From positions 1-64,000 of the forward strand of contig JADNRX010000284.1 of NCBI GenBank assembly GCA_015501595.1: a stretch of DNA of 64,000 nucleotides. Reading direction: 5' to 3'. A program made the translations under genes and the position numbers. The stretch is from Hymenopellis radicata. Taxonomy: Eukaryota > Basidiomycota > Agaricomycetes > Agaricales > Physalacriaceae. Positions 1-11,183 of this stretch are shown in pieces. Each line of letters opens with the position of its first letter. The first letter of the stretch is position 1. The notes beneath the pieces are model-generated. The model had not been told where the DNA came from, made no database searches, and saw nothing but the letters and a program-made list of their open reading frames with translations.

Positions 1-128
1 GTGAAAGCGTGAGAGGAAGCTCTTCACAGGCCGGGAAACGATGAAGCCATGCAGTAGAAGGGTCAACACAGATACGACGGCGACACCGAAAGGAACGATG
101 AGCGTGTCTACGTCGCTCCTTCCCAAAA
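1..128 (-). CDS. Partial exon of a membrane protein, runs off the left edge
   Basis: On the minus strand, bases 1 to about 110-128 read as an open exon that continues past the window edge. It encodes a short polar stretch (GRSDVDTL), a hydrophobic segment of about 20 residues suited to span a membrane, and a basic tail. The D-x-D-x-L-x-V-P pattern before the hydrophobic segment faintly recalls the C-terminal part of CTP-dependent lipid kinases of the dolichol kinase/Dgk1 group, but too little is visible to assign a family. The upstream splice site is unresolved: acceptor-like AG dinucleotides lie near 92-130. Confidence 0.3.
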
Positions 129-2270
129 TTTCAATGAACATAAGACAGGCATAGGTTTAGAACGTACGGGCTGGAGGAGCTGTTGAGCCACAATACCGGG
201 CCTGCCATAGGCAGCTGGAGCCAAGGTCTGTGTACATAATTGTTCAAGCAAGACGAACTCTGATTTAATAATAGCTCGGCACCGTACCCAGCTATCGACT
301 CAGAGTCATTCAGGACACAGGGACACGCGTAATCGTAATCGTAGGACATGAGCCCATGCTGATGGAGCCAGATGAGCACATGCGTTATCGCCGGCAATGA
401 GTGAGATGGAATCGATAGCTCACTGCCAGCCGGCTTCCGTGGCGTTGGAGCGGTTTCGGCAATGAGTCTCCAGCGACGAGGGCAACAAGAGGGCTATGGC
501 GAGCTGTGAACTTGCTGTAAACGCGTCGTCAGCGCGTAGTATAGAGGACGGATTGTGCAAAAGTCGGCCTACGGAGGATGTTGCCAAACACATCCAAGCC
601 GATGGCAGCCATTTGAACGCTTCAACGAGATACTATAGGATTCACTTTGACTCGAACTCCAGTTTACGGCGATGATGGCATGCTCACGTACCACCTTGCA
701 GGTAAACTGAAGCTCGCTTAGGGGTACAAGTTGCGCTCGATATCGTTGCTGTGCCACCCGACATCAATGACATGATACACGAACGTGTAAATCTCAACAC
801 CAATCACCACACCATCGAATTCCGTCAGCTTGTGTCGATGTGGAATGATACTGTGTTGGACCCTGCCTTTTACAGTGCCGACCTTGACTCTCATTTCGCC
901 GCAATCACTAAGTGTAAACCTTGGACTCAACAAGAGGAGATGGGATAGTCAAATTTGTTGATTAGTACGGTTTGGCACCTATGTATCCAATGGCCCGGGC
1001 CTGCCTCGGACTTTTTGAAAATCCTCGATGCCGAGCTCTAAGTCTTAGAAAAAAATCTAGTCTACTTTCTAACTCGGCCCCGCTTGTGTCAAAATTCTAA
1101 CACCAACGTAGTGTGTAGGTTTGAGTTGAATGGGTGCTTTTCAAAGCGACTTAAGCCAACTTGACTTGAGAAGGTCACGAACCTAATACTACCACACAAC
1201 TTTTCAATGGAAACAGATGATGCTATAAGCCTACAGGAGCTACTTCACAACATGTACAGACCTTGTAGCAATTCATCCCAGGTGTGAGGACATCTCCCAA
1301 GCTTGTCAACGCGACTGACTAAGTAGGTATTTCGTAGTATTATATAGCTCTTTGTCGTGGTGCGAAGACACCAGTCCCCTCCTTGCATTTCCCCCCCGCG
1401 TTCTGAGCACGCTAGTCTGGTCTGTCCTTATTAAGTCTAATCACTTCTTTCACTATCCGGACGCGGCGCCATCAATCATCTGAACGGGAGCAGTGTAGGT
1501 GCAACGTACTCGACTCTTGTAACTCGCCAGGTACAGCAGCTCGGTTTTCATGGTCTTCAAAGCTGTCCGCAATGTCAATACGAGGCTCTGTAACGACATC
1601 ATCGACTGCGCACCTTCCTCGAGTTCCCGCCAAGTACGCGGCGCCGTACGAGATCCCGCCAGAGAACGAAGTATGGGACTCCACAGACTTACATACATCA
1701 GCAGCTGCGCGCATGAATGCACGGTCCTAGAAGTCGACCACAGGTTCGACACCGCCATCAGCTCATCGATGTAGTATTCCTGTCTTCATCTCTATTGGCC
1801 AAGAAGCAGAGATCAGCTGAGTAGCATTGAATCCAGCCACCTGGCGGCGCAATATGATCATGAATCATTCACTCACAGAAATCACTGACGAGTTCGCTAT
1901 ATTTGTCCGTTTTGGTTCTCGCGAGATACGGCATCAACGTCTCTCGGAGAGCTGCGCCCTTCCTCTAAGGGTAGCCTGTGTAATGAGTTCATGTCCAAGA
2001 TCTACTGGTTGCGAAGGGTATCGGCGCCTCATATGCCTCACGAGAACAAAAGTGCTAACGCAATCCTAGAGAGAACAAAGGGAATATTTGTGTTACGCAG
2101 ACCATAACGTTAGGTCGACGCGATCCGTCCCAACTGGTGGAGCAACATGATGATCAGACAGCATTCAGATGCAATGCAGATAAATGTACAAGTGTATTTC
2201 GAAATGGGTATCAATGGCGTTCACAAAGCCGGAGTAAGCGTATACATTCATTTCATCATCTGATGGTCCA
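129..2270. other. Gene-poor stretch, no supported gene
   Basis: Short open frames exist on both strands, but none shows family resemblance or a coherent exon chain. Bases 576-790 are half of an inverted repeat whose partner is at the right edge of the window (separate entry). A GC-richer patch at 1450-1780 is open on both strands without a recognisable product. The rest looks like intergenic or decayed sequence. Confidence 0.5.
576..790 (+). repeat. Left copy of a window-spanning inverted repeat
   Basis: From GGATGTTGCCAAACACATCC at 576 onward this segment matches the reverse complement of 63752-64000. Long runs are identical or nearly so: the first ~40 bases, the patch around 685-725 containing GGTAAACTGAAGCTCGCTTA, and the patch ending in GTGCCACCCGACATCAATG near 765. 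Small indels separate the blocks. The right copy is open for at least 50 codons in the same sense, so the pair may derive from the 3' end of a gene, but the product is not recognisable. The left copy has stops in that frame. Confidence 0.8.
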
Positions 2271-3350
2271 TTAGCAGGAAGCAATCAGTGAGCTCAAGCT
2301 GACTTGCCTTTGACGAGAGCTTCTGTGCTTGGCGCACCACTCAGCAGCCTCCCAAGCATCGCATTGTCCATCCTTCAGGTATACCCACTCGCCCGCTGGG
2401 GCAACTGGACTGCCCCGTTGGCCGAACAACGCGCCGTCGGTGCTGATCGCCACTAAACGATCGTCTTTCACGTTCGCCATCGCCGTCTCCACCACGAACG
2501 CCATCTCCCTCGGCGGAAGATAAAAATTGATGACCAACTGGCGCAATGAGCCCGGCTTGAGAGCGAGCATGTGAGACGCGAACGCCTCCAGCTCCCCTTC
2601 ATACAAAAGAGTATAGTCCCGGAAATCGAACATCAGATGCGATAGCCCCGCACACCGCTCAAAGATGCTGCCCAGTCGAGCAGCTTTCCCCTCGTGTAGC
2701 TCAGCTTGAGATGTGTCAAGCTCCGAGGGAGGACTTCAGTCTCCAGCGGGGTCAACGGTCCGACATGCAAAGCCATATAGCGCGGCTGGAGCGTCCCGTC
2801 GTCGCCGAGATACTTTTGCAGACGGCCAGTGTCGCATGTAACAGTGCTGAAGCGCACGACGTTCCTACACGCGGAGAGGATGCGGTCCGTATCGGCCCAC
2901 GACGAGGCGAAGCCCATGCCGTCCCCCGACCAGAGACATAGATTCCTCACGAGCAGAGCAGCAGACGGCCGCGAGTCGATGGAGAATATAAAGCGTCTCG
3001 CGGTAGAGCGTGTGTTAAGGATAACAGTATGATAGAGTACGGGGTCAATCCTAACACAAAGCCGATCAGGAAAAAAGCTAGAAAAAATGGGAGGATGCGA
3101 ACGCATACCATGCTCGGACCAATTTGGACACCAGCGCCAATCGCAGTGCCGTTCCGCGATCTAGGACGGCGGTTGTCTCGAGTATGAGACGAGCAATGTC
3201 CAGAGGCAGATCCGGAAAAGGGTGGACTGGGGCGATAACATGCATTGAGGTCGTGTCTGAGCGCAGGAAGGAGAGGGACGTTTGCATGCACGAAGGAAAG
3301 GCTCTGCCGATTATTAGACATCCGGACTCAATTGAATTGAAGAGGTCCAT
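2271..3350 (-). CDS. F-box-like protein, apparently frameshifted
   Basis: Exon 1 (from the ATG at 3350) carries an N-terminal F-box-like motif, FPDLPLDIARLILE, followed by the helical segment typical of Agaricomycete F-box-like proteins. A ~58-base intron (GT near 3107, AG near 3050) joins it to a second exon starting DPVLYHTVIL, the usual continuation in this family. The frame then stops at about 2633. The continuation (MFDFRDYTLLY onward) is in another frame, and one extra base in the GGGG run at 2645-2648 would join them. The C-terminal part (2271-2632) is a leucine-rich surface without recognisable repeats. Predicted role: substrate adaptor of an SCF ubiquitin ligase. Target unknown. It may be a young pseudogene, or the run may be misread. 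Confidence 0.6.
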
Positions 3351-3773
3351 CAGATTTGGGCATCATGAGATCAAGCATTGAGGAGATATCCGTTCTGTCC
3401 GAATCGGATTTTGGGCGACCAAGGCGTGTTGACATGCATAGATGGGGATGTACCATTATGTATGAGAGCCCGTAGAAGGGACGGGGGAGACCACCTAGAC
3501 CACCCTTCAGGCTGAAGATTGGTGGCGTCAAGCTCGTGACAATGCCAACACAATTTCAGGGAATTGAAGATGGTGGCTGATACCAGGCGACTCCCGAACA
3601 CTGTAGAGACACTAGACTATGTTAACGATAGTAATTGAACACAAGAGCACAGTACGAATCAAAAACCAAGTTAATAAAAGGGCGGACATCCGAAATAAAT
3701 GGTGGGGTATCATATCCTTGTGAGTCTACACCTATAGTACTCCGCATGGATGATGCCGGCGAAGGTGACGCGT
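3351..3773. other. Intergenic, nothing seen
   Basis: About 420 bases between the F-box-like gene and the 3' end of the septin gene. No coding, RNA or repeat signal is visible. It probably holds the promoter of the F-box-like gene and the septin 3' UTR. Confidence 0.5.
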
Positions 3774-5279
3774 TTAGTAGGGCGAGTTCTGGCCTTGTGC
3801 TTGGAGACGGCTCTCGAGGTGCCTATAAATCGTGAGTTGAGGGTGCACAAGCCCACTCACGGAAATGAACTGACCTGAGTGCTTCTTCCTTGGCCAGGAG
3901 CTCTTGTCGCCTCTCGTTGATTTCCCTCTGTACGCGCAACTCGATCTCGCGAAGTTTCTCTTCTTCGCGGCGCAGCTGTTCCTCCTTGAGACGCACGCTC
4001 TGTGTTGCCAATTCTTCCGGAAGAATAGAAGAGTCCCTGCAAAATACGAAATGTCAGAAATGCATGGCAGTACAAACGTTTACGTACCGCATGTCAGAGT
4101 TACCTCCGCGAGACAGTTTCTCAGTTCTGTAGGTTTCGTAAAGAACGTCTTCGGTCAAGGTCTTGAGATCGTTGAGATGGGTGCTGAGGATGGCGCTCCT
4201 GAGCTTGCCAAAGTCGGAATGCTTGGGATTGTCGACCTCAGCAACACCCCATGGGTATACTCGAGCGCGAACAGGCTCTCCGTCAATGTCAATTTCTTCC
4301 TCCGAGCCGATGATGGCGAAAGGAAGAAGATTCTTCGTTTAGACTCAGCGAACAAAATCTGACAGATAGTAGGCATGCACGTACGCGAAGTTCCGTGTTC
4401 TCTTCAATGGTTTCCTCGTCATCTTCCTCCACGTCGTAAGGGAAGTTGTAGATGGGAATGTCGTGGAAAGAAATGTCCTCCATTATCTAAAAAACATAAA
4501 TATCGTGCGATTTGTAGAAAAATGGTGTTGTTTACCCGCTTCTTGAAAGCCCTGAGCTCACCAACGGTCATAGAATCGGCGCGACCGATGACAGGGATGA
4601 CATTGACGCGAGGAGACAACCTCTGCATAAGGACAACATCCATTTCCCTCAGCCTACGCGTGAGCAATGAGCGTGTGAATATAATTTTAAGGAGTAGACA
4701 ACATACGCATGTCCAGTGGGGGGAATGAAATACAGGAGAGCGTGTACACGGCTGTCCTTGAAGCGAGGGTTACGCTTGATACGAGACTGTTCAGCTAAAA
4801 TGTCATCGTATTGCCGTTCGAGGTAGTTGACAATTTCTTGGAAACTGCGCTGCGCGGTGAGCTTGACGACGGGCAACACAACGAAATTGTGCGCACGAGA
4901 ACTCATTGTCAATGTTGTCGCCAAAACCGGGCGTATCAACAATGGTCAACGCGATGCGGACACCCTCTTCTTCGAGTTCTGGGGGACGGTATTTTCAATG
5001 CTAGGACGTTCTGAGCATCCCCTTGGGCACTCACCGACATTATGACCCTTGATACGGATGCCCTCTTCTGCATGGGCCTCCTGGGGTGTGTCGCAGACCT
5101 TGTGTGAGAGCACATCCGACTCGCAGAGCGTGTTCACAAAAGTCGTCCGTCCAGTTCCCGAGGCACCTAAAAAGGGTAAATGACCGCGACACTGCCATAC
5201 AGGGAGTACACGTACCAACGACCATAAGCGTGAGCTGGACGCCCTTTATCTTGTTTCCTCTGCGTCTGAACGGGGGCAT
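3774..5279 (-). CDS. CDC11: Septin, CDC11 type
   Basis: Septins are GTP-binding proteins that polymerise into filaments at the plasma membrane during budding, septation and hyphal branching. The start MPPFRRR (5279) is followed by the P-loop GASGTGRTT, split by an intron after V-V-G. The switch motif DTPGFGD lies near 4940, the septin signature IKRNPRFKDSRVHALLYF near 4760, and a G4-like G-R-A-D near 4585. The septin-unique element with the conserved YPWG box follows near 4250. The C-terminus is a charged coiled coil rich in Glu and Arg. The P-loop has Arg where most GTPases have Lys, as in yeast Cdc11, which supports the paralogue call. At least six short introns. The last exon ends at TAA 3774, after an intron at about 3823-3872 that a single-frame reading would miss. 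Confidence 0.9.
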
Positions 5280-5409
5280 GGCTGTCTACTTTCGATGTCG
5301 GTGAACGGAGCAAAGAAATGGATGCGCGACCCTGAGCTGACCAAATAAGGAGTGCCTCGCCAAATCAGGAGCGTGGCGTACCCTGTGCCAATCTCCTCCT
5401 CTGTTCTCA

Positions 5410-6388
5410 ATGGCTTCTGCTCTTCGTGCCTACCACTGCAATATTCTACACAGCTGTAACGATGACGTTCTTTTCCTCATATTCGAGGGCCTTGTACATC
5501 AGGACCTTCCCTCCGTCGCGTTGACGTGTACTAGAGGATGGTGTTCAACAGCTTATATGCATCTGTGGATTTCTGGCCGTCTTATCGAAACGGCACGCGG
5601 ACAGTGGACCTCTTGTCTCGTACGTTCATAGCGAGCGAAAACATACGGGGATTTATCAGAGATCTCTCCGTGCGCTTAGTGACTTCACAGACGACCTTTC
5701 CCAGATACATTCCACGATCCCCTCACTCCGGATCGATACCGGTTCAGGAGGCGTTGATGAACGCTTCTTTACCTGCAGCTCACCCTCTCCGCTGGCGAGC
5801 TATTCTCTATCGGAAGGAACAAACTGTCAGAGTTATTAAACTCTGCTCCGAACACATCTCATGTGGCACTGTACTTCCCCATGTATGATTATTGCTTCAA
5901 ATTACGCGCCTTTTTCTCCCATGCGCGGGCCACGCATACGCATCATAGCCAAAATGTTGACTTTCACACCGCTTTTCGCCTACTTTCATGACACACACTA
6001 CACTCGAAAGTCTTCATTGTGATTGTGCGACATCCAGTTCGCTCAGTTCCATGATCTCCGTCGTACTTTGGAAATCAATGATCTGTCGCCTCTCCATGCG
6101 CGCACGTCTGTTCCAAATATGTCCCCCTCAATACGCCGTTCGTGACGCATATAATTACCGCCTTCGTGGTCTGGCTTGCGCGAGCTAGTCTGCACCGGTT
6201 ACATGCTCCGGCGGCTCTGTTTCCATCTCTGCCTATATCGCTGGAGACGTTGGTGGTGGGTTATGATTGTTTAAACCCATTCCCATTGGACGTTGTCGAG
6301 AAATTCGTAAACGCAGCTGCTGATTCCCAGCAAATTTTCCATCGGCTTATTCTTGTTCTTGCTCTTTGTCGAAGAGACCTGAGCTGAT
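5410..6388 (+). pseudogene. Decayed F-box gene, sister of the 8.0-9.1 kb gene
   Basis: The translated pieces match the gene at 8006-9139 in order. The F-box region CNDDVLFLIFEGL (5455) corresponds to CNDDVLFIIFEDL. The segment around 5580-5660 matches its 8130-8220. LESLHC (6007) matches LESLHC (8649), and a C-terminal block near 6230-6350 matches the final 60 residues. The reading frame changes several times and stops interrupt it (for example after 5631, 5888 and 6188), and an internal block is missing, so a full protein cannot be made. The start ATG at 5410 is intact. It lies only 130 bases from the divergent septin start and may share that promoter. Confidence 0.8.
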
Positions 6389-6995
6389 GGACTTGCCAAG
6401 AATTTGTTCGAGTCGTGGTGTTTCCCTTTCTGCTTCCATCTCCTCGTTTGTTTGTAAGCCTCTGAAGAACGTGGATAGCTGGACATCTAGGTCATACTGG
6501 TACGTTCTGTCATACGTTTATGTCTGCGAACACTGAACGACATGGATCATCCTAGCAAGACTCGCATCCTGCTCGGAAGAGGTCAATCGGAAGATATGCT
6601 TGAATGACTAGCTGTAAGTCCATTAAAGAGACTCCGAAAATATGACATTGATTCATCAACACCACGTTAACTTCGTTCAGGCTCAGGTCGTTGAAGTGCT
6701 TTTGACCGTTATCTCGTACTCAGCAGGGCCAATGGTAGGGTGCAGTGCAGTCTTCGATATTGGAGAGCGTGAATGTTGATGCTAGTCTAAGGACACTGCA
6801 CCAGCAGAACTAGAATACCCCATGTAGAACACAGAACGTAACGTAAATTGCTTTCAAATGGACACTCAATTTCTACACAGTGTCATCCATCTCCTCATCC
6901 CGTGTCTGGGCAAGATAGTAGGTACACTTCCGAGCCCTTGCATTCAATCAGTCTCCTACCAATACCTTTCCATCCCGTCACTGTATTGGTACCTC
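6389..6995. other. Intergenic, nothing seen
   Basis: About 600 bases between the F-box relic and the minus-strand hypothetical gene. No convincing open frame, RNA or repeat. Confidence 0.5.
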
Positions 6996-7846
6996 CTAAA
7001 CACAATATCGCCTGCGGAGGGGCGACTCACTCAACGCGCTAACACCCAAACAGTGAACACTGTCTGAAATGTTCCGAGAAGATGTACTCACATCCAATCT
7101 ACATATAGTATCGGCTGAGACGGCGCCAGCACGACCCTCGTCCCCGTCAAGAAGATGCACGCCCAGTCGACAATCCACAGCTGTCGCCAGGCCATACTTA
7201 TACACAAAGTAGAACCACCTGGGGCGAGCAGCCGGCATTCTGGTCTCTGAATTTGATTGACTGGCCCTTGCCGCTGGGGCGGTCCGGTCTCTCTCATCCT
7301 TCACGTCCAAGTTCGGTTGGTTGGGCGATGGGTCGAACCCCACCAAGAGTTCTCTTGGGAGCTCCAAAATCTGCCTGGCCGACCACTCGCTCGGATCCTC
7401 CGTCCACTCGACATGCAAGATTCCCCTCTCGACCGCGGACACGGCGAACCTGTCCGCCGTGTTCAACTCGATAAACTCGCACTGCAACCACATCTTCAAG
7501 GTCGCGATCGACACCAGTCCTATCGTGGAGAGCCTAGTCTCGCGCTCGTATTCGACCTTCACACGCTTGGGCTTCTTGAAGAACCGCATACACCCCCGCC
7601 TCTCCTCCTCGACCATCTTGTGCTTCTTGATGGGCAAGGGGATGACCAAATCTCGCCAGCACTCGCCTTTGGCCGGCGAGGTCCACATTCTCTTGTAGGC
7701 CTCTTCCGGTTCGAGGGTGCTCGTCCACAAGGGCTGGTAGCAGTTGTGCTCCTGCGACATTAGAGCGAGACAATCGGAAGTAGGGAGCGGGCACGTGTTG
7801 AGGACGCCTTTTAAATGAACCACCATCTGGCGGCCAACACAATCCA
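6996..7846 (-). CDS. Hypothetical protein between two F-box sisters
   Basis: A long minus-strand frame of about 270-330 codons. A sensible ATG is at 7846 (MDCVGRQMVV); the frame stays open upstream to about 8000. A GT-AG pair near 7090/7060 could remove the last in-frame segment. The protein is mixed alpha/beta in character and lacks a signal peptide or clear membrane span. It has a basic patch (KKPKRVKVEYERE) and a Trp-rich middle (RMWTSPAKGECWRD). I do not recognise the family. The opposite strand of the same stretch is also open for 168 codons, so coding status rests on length and codon-like composition rather than homology. It sits between the two F-box copies, in antisense. Confidence 0.45.
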
Positions 7847-8005
7847 TGGGTGTTGCTCTAGGTACATTACGGGACCATAGTAAGCTACCTACTCCTCCAC
7901 TACGTATCGCAGGCTGATATTGATTCGTTATTAGTCTCGTCCGCGCTTCCTTGTGAATTACGCTCCTCCCTCCCGTTACCGCCCCCCCAATCTGCGGCAC
8001 AGCGA

Positions 8006-9139
8006 TGCAACGACGATGTTCTGTTCATTATATTCGAGGATCTGAGGCCGAGGGATCTTCATTCCGTCGCTCTGACATGTAAAGGATGGACTCCAGCGGC
8101 TTACAGGGCTTTGTATGCCTCTGTGTTTTTTCGGGCGTATTACGGAGAGGGCACACGGATAGTGGAGCTTCTTTCTCGTACGCTTATCGCGAGCGCCGAT
8201 ATACGCAGTCTCGTCAGGCATCTTTCTGTCAACTCATTGGACTCATCACTCATTGTCGGACGCCCTGAGCCAGACCCATTATATGACTGGCTTCCCCTCC
8301 TCCCACATAACACGATCAGCTCACTTCTCGTTGGTACCGCTGCGGATGAACATTTTATATCCCAGCTGATGCGTTCCCCGATGCTTCAGTCTGTCCAGCA
8401 TCTTGGCCTTGGTGCAGCCGAGGCATGGTTCATTGGACGGAATCGAATGTCGGAATTGTTGACCGCTGCGACCAGTCTATCGCAGGTTGCTGTGTACCTT
8501 CCGCGGCCCAGTTTTGCGCTTATTTTGCCTCCCTCCGACTTTTACGCACCCTTTTCTCCCCTACCCTGTCGCATACGCCATTTAACAGTATCAATGTGGG
8601 CGTTCACACCTCTGTTGGCCGATCTTCTTCGAGCGGCTCAGAATTCACTCGAAAGTCTCCATTGCACAGTGACGTTTTCTCATTTCCACGAGGATCTTCG
8701 ACGTGCACTGGAAATCACTTTCGCTTCCCCTCTTCGTACCTTGCATGTATATTCCAGTGGCATGCTTCCCAACACTTTGCTTGTGACACGTATACCGGAT
8801 ACCTGGGTGGGTATGCGCGAGCTCGTGTTCCCGGGTTTCATAATTCCATCGAATTTGTTTCAATCTCTGCCTACATCCCTGGAGACGCTTGGACTGGGCT
8901 TATTTTCTTTTGAACCATTTCCTTTCCGAGAGATTGAGGAATTCATAGAGCGCGCGGCAGAGTTGCACCTGTACTTTCGTCGTCTCATCATATTTGGTGT
9001 GAACCACCTGAAAGAGCTGAATGACTTGCCGCGGATTTGTTCCGAATGCGGTGTTTCTCTGCAACCTTATAAGTGGTCAATGAATCACCAGTCACTTGCG
9101 AATCCAGATGGCGGGAAGTTGGAAACTCTACTGGTATGA
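8006..9139 (+). CDS. F-box protein (5' end unresolved)
   Basis: The open frame runs from before 8006 to TGA 9137-9139, about 375 residues. It begins with an F-box-like helix (CNDDVLFIIFEDLRPRDLHSVALTCKGW). It continues into an irregular leucine-rich surface of the kind that binds substrate in SCF ubiquitin ligases. No ATG is in frame between 7930 and 8006. In the decayed sister at 5410 the ATG lies 16 codons upstream of the same motif, so here either the start is lost or a short upstream exon is spliced in. Only the first copy has decayed further downstream, so this one is probably the functional sister. Confidence 0.7.
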   Translation, partial: CNDDVLFIIFEDLRPRDLHSVALTCKGWTPAAYRALYASVFFRAYYGEGTRIVELLSRTLIASADIRSLVRHLSVNSLDSSLIVGRPEPDPLYDWLPLLPHNTISSLLVGTAADEHFISQLMRSPMLQSVQHLGLGAAEAWFIGRNRMSELLTAATSLSQVAVYLPRPSFALILPPSDFYAPFSPLPCRIRHLTVSMWAFTPLLADLLRAAQNSLESLHCTVTFSHFHEDLRRALEITFASPLRTLHVYSSGMLPNTLLVTRIPDTWVGMRELVFPGFIIPSNLFQSLPTSLETLGLGLFSFEPFPFREIEEFIERAAELHLYFRRLIIFGVNHLKELNDLPRICSECGVSLQPYKWSMNHQSLANPDGGKLETLLV

Positions 9140-9509
9140 GTTCATTGTCCAAATATTTATCTGCTCTGTCAATACTGAGTGGAACTATAGGAAAGCCTGT
9201 CCCTGACTACAAAGTAGTGGTATTTCAGTGCTAAGCCATCAGGGCGACACGCGCTGAGAGTGTTGGGCCGGGCGAATATGGTATAGTATAAATATTCGTG
9301 TTGTCACTTCTACAAGCTTGTGCGCCCGAAAAAACTACACGACCAATATCGCAGCATGAATGTCTAACACGCGTCGAATGCGATCTTTACGTATGTTCAA
9401 GCCTGGAGGCAGAAGACTGTGGAGGCTGAGTTCCGAACTACGTCCCAAGAAGTCTGCAGCAGAACCTTCGATAGAGTAGATTTCATACAACCACATTGCG
9501 CAGACAACA
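9140..9509. other. 3' intergenic region
   Basis: 370 bases between convergent 3' ends of the F-box gene and PIG-U. An AT-rich imperfect palindrome is centred near 9285 (CGAATAT ... ATATTCG), possibly a 3' processing or termination signal. Nothing else is visible. Confidence 0.4.
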
Positions 9510-11094
9510 CTACTCCTGCGTAACAGCGTATCCGTCCACTTCTTTTCCGATAGCTATCCGCATGCCTGACCATACACAATCGACCAACGCTGCGCCGTTT
9601 GCACACGCAAACACCAACGTGGACGCGTAAAAGAAGTTGGCGTTGCCCGTCCCCTGTACTAACCACAGTTGATGAAACAACGGCAGGAGCAAAGCAGCGT
9701 GAAGATGTAACAGCGACGTCACGATGGGGTGGCGCATAACTGACCAGGTCAAAAAACGGTTCAGTAAAAGACAAGTAGCAACTCACATGCATAAGTTTCG
9801 GGAAACAGGGATATCATCGAGAGGAATATTCCTGGATCGGACAGTGTTGGGTATGCTTTGAAGACGCCCAACACACCGACAAGGAGGAAGGTGGCGTAGA
9901 GAGCATCATACTGGAATTTGATACATATTGGGGCGACGTAGATCAGCAAATGTACCTTAATGTTGGTTGGTTAGTAATAAAAGCTGCGAGCGCGGGCGAT
10001 TCTTACTGAGAAAACCATGAGAAAGAACGGTCGGAAATGGTCAAACATCTCGGTAAAGAAGTACCACCACAGTCCAGGATTTGGCGTCAGATCAGGCAAT
10101 GTGAGTCTAACAGAAAATTAATGACCAACAACAGCCTCAATGAAGCCAGACATACGTCGCGCCCCACGTTTGCGGCACCCAGCTAAGTCCATCGCATACT
10201 ATTGTCGAAGCAAGTGTAAGGATACCGAAGTACATCATCAGTTCCAAAAGCAGTACGGGGGCTTTCCGCCAGGATCCTGCAAAGGGTTTTGGAGTGGTAA
10301 GACGAGAAGTGGGATCCGTGAGTAAGAGTAAGGTGATCGGTACTATGAGAATGACCGAAGACAACGAAAGATGTAAGAGGAAGGCTAGCGCTAGGAGTGA
10401 AGCAGACGCTGTCCCTGTGCATCTATTAATACGCGGCTGATTGAGGAACGTAGGGTTTCTCACCTTCACAGGCAGACATGATGGACAATAGCATGAGGGT
10501 ATTCTCAATGGACGATGTGGAATATGCCAGGCTCGGTAAAAGCAAGTAAGGATTCAAGAAGTATCTGACAAGGTATGAATGGTAGATGATTAGACCAGAA
10601 AAGAACACGCACAATACAGCAATTAAACTGTCTCTTGGACTGCTTTGGACGCGCTGTCTTGCCCTCCATATCCGAACCAGCGACAAAGCCCCTACTGAGT
10701 CACATAAGGTCCAGAGGACAGAAGCCATTGCCTTTGATGGCGAGAGGAATGTTGTGAACAAGGACAGGTAGAGCGGCGACTGTGGTTCAAATGAGACACG
10801 AATTGAAGCCCACAGAGTAGAAGACGCACATGCCGAAATACACCGCCAGAATACGGATTTATGCCATTTTGGAAGAGATAGATACCCTCCTGTACTGCTC
10901 AGGTCAGTTTGGACACGTCGACCACGAAATCGACATACAATTGAGGTAGGAGGTGAGCGGCGACGACAGCTGGTGGTCGTGGATAAGATAGTCGTTGATG
11001 CTCGTTGACGAGAGGAGGAGACGCGACGCGACGAGGACGGCAAAGACTAGGCGCAGTGTCGGCGCCGGCAGCGACGATGGTGGTATATTAGCAT
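9510..11094 (-). CDS. GAB1: GPI transamidase subunit PIG-U/Gab1
   Basis: PIG-U is a multi-spanning ER protein of the GPI transamidase complex, which attaches GPI anchors to secretory proteins. Visible blocks include EGIYLFQNGINPYSGGVFRH (after the intron near 10890), the hydrophobic NPYLLLPSLAYSTSS segment near 10545, PNPGLWWYFFTEMFDHFRPF near 10055 and SNFFYA-like GNANFFYASTLV near 9640. These match the family in order and spacing, with about eight hydrophobic segments. Stop TAG at 9510. The N-terminus is unclear: the frame LRLVFAVLVASRLLLS runs upstream to about 11200 without an ATG, while ATGs at 11094 and 11152 are in another frame. Either a tiny first exon or an indel is involved. Divergent from TSR1. 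Confidence 0.85.
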
Positions 11095-11183
11095 GGGGTT
11101 TGCCGGCAGGCCTGATCGGGAACCTAAATTTTTGTGTACTCGACGTGCAGTCATCTATCTCACCATCGACAACTCTGAGGATA
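11095..11183. promoter_or_regulatory. Very short divergent promoter, PIG-U / TSR1
   Basis: The TSR1 start (11184) and the probable PIG-U 5' end (about 11094) point away from each other with roughly 90 bases between. Any promoter elements must be shared or lie inside the transcribed regions. No TATA box is evident. Confidence 0.5.

Noticed and set aside
751..948. Small plus-strand frame next to the left inverted repeat
   Set aside because: No family resemblance; starts inside the repeat and is not conserved in the right copy.
1453..1774. Overlapping open frames on both strands
   Set aside because: Open in three frames because of GC content; no product recognised.
7257..7763. Plus-strand frame of 168 codons
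   Set aside because: Antisense to the longer minus-strand hypothetical; Arg/Pro/Leu-rich without domain. Kept only as a caution about that gene.
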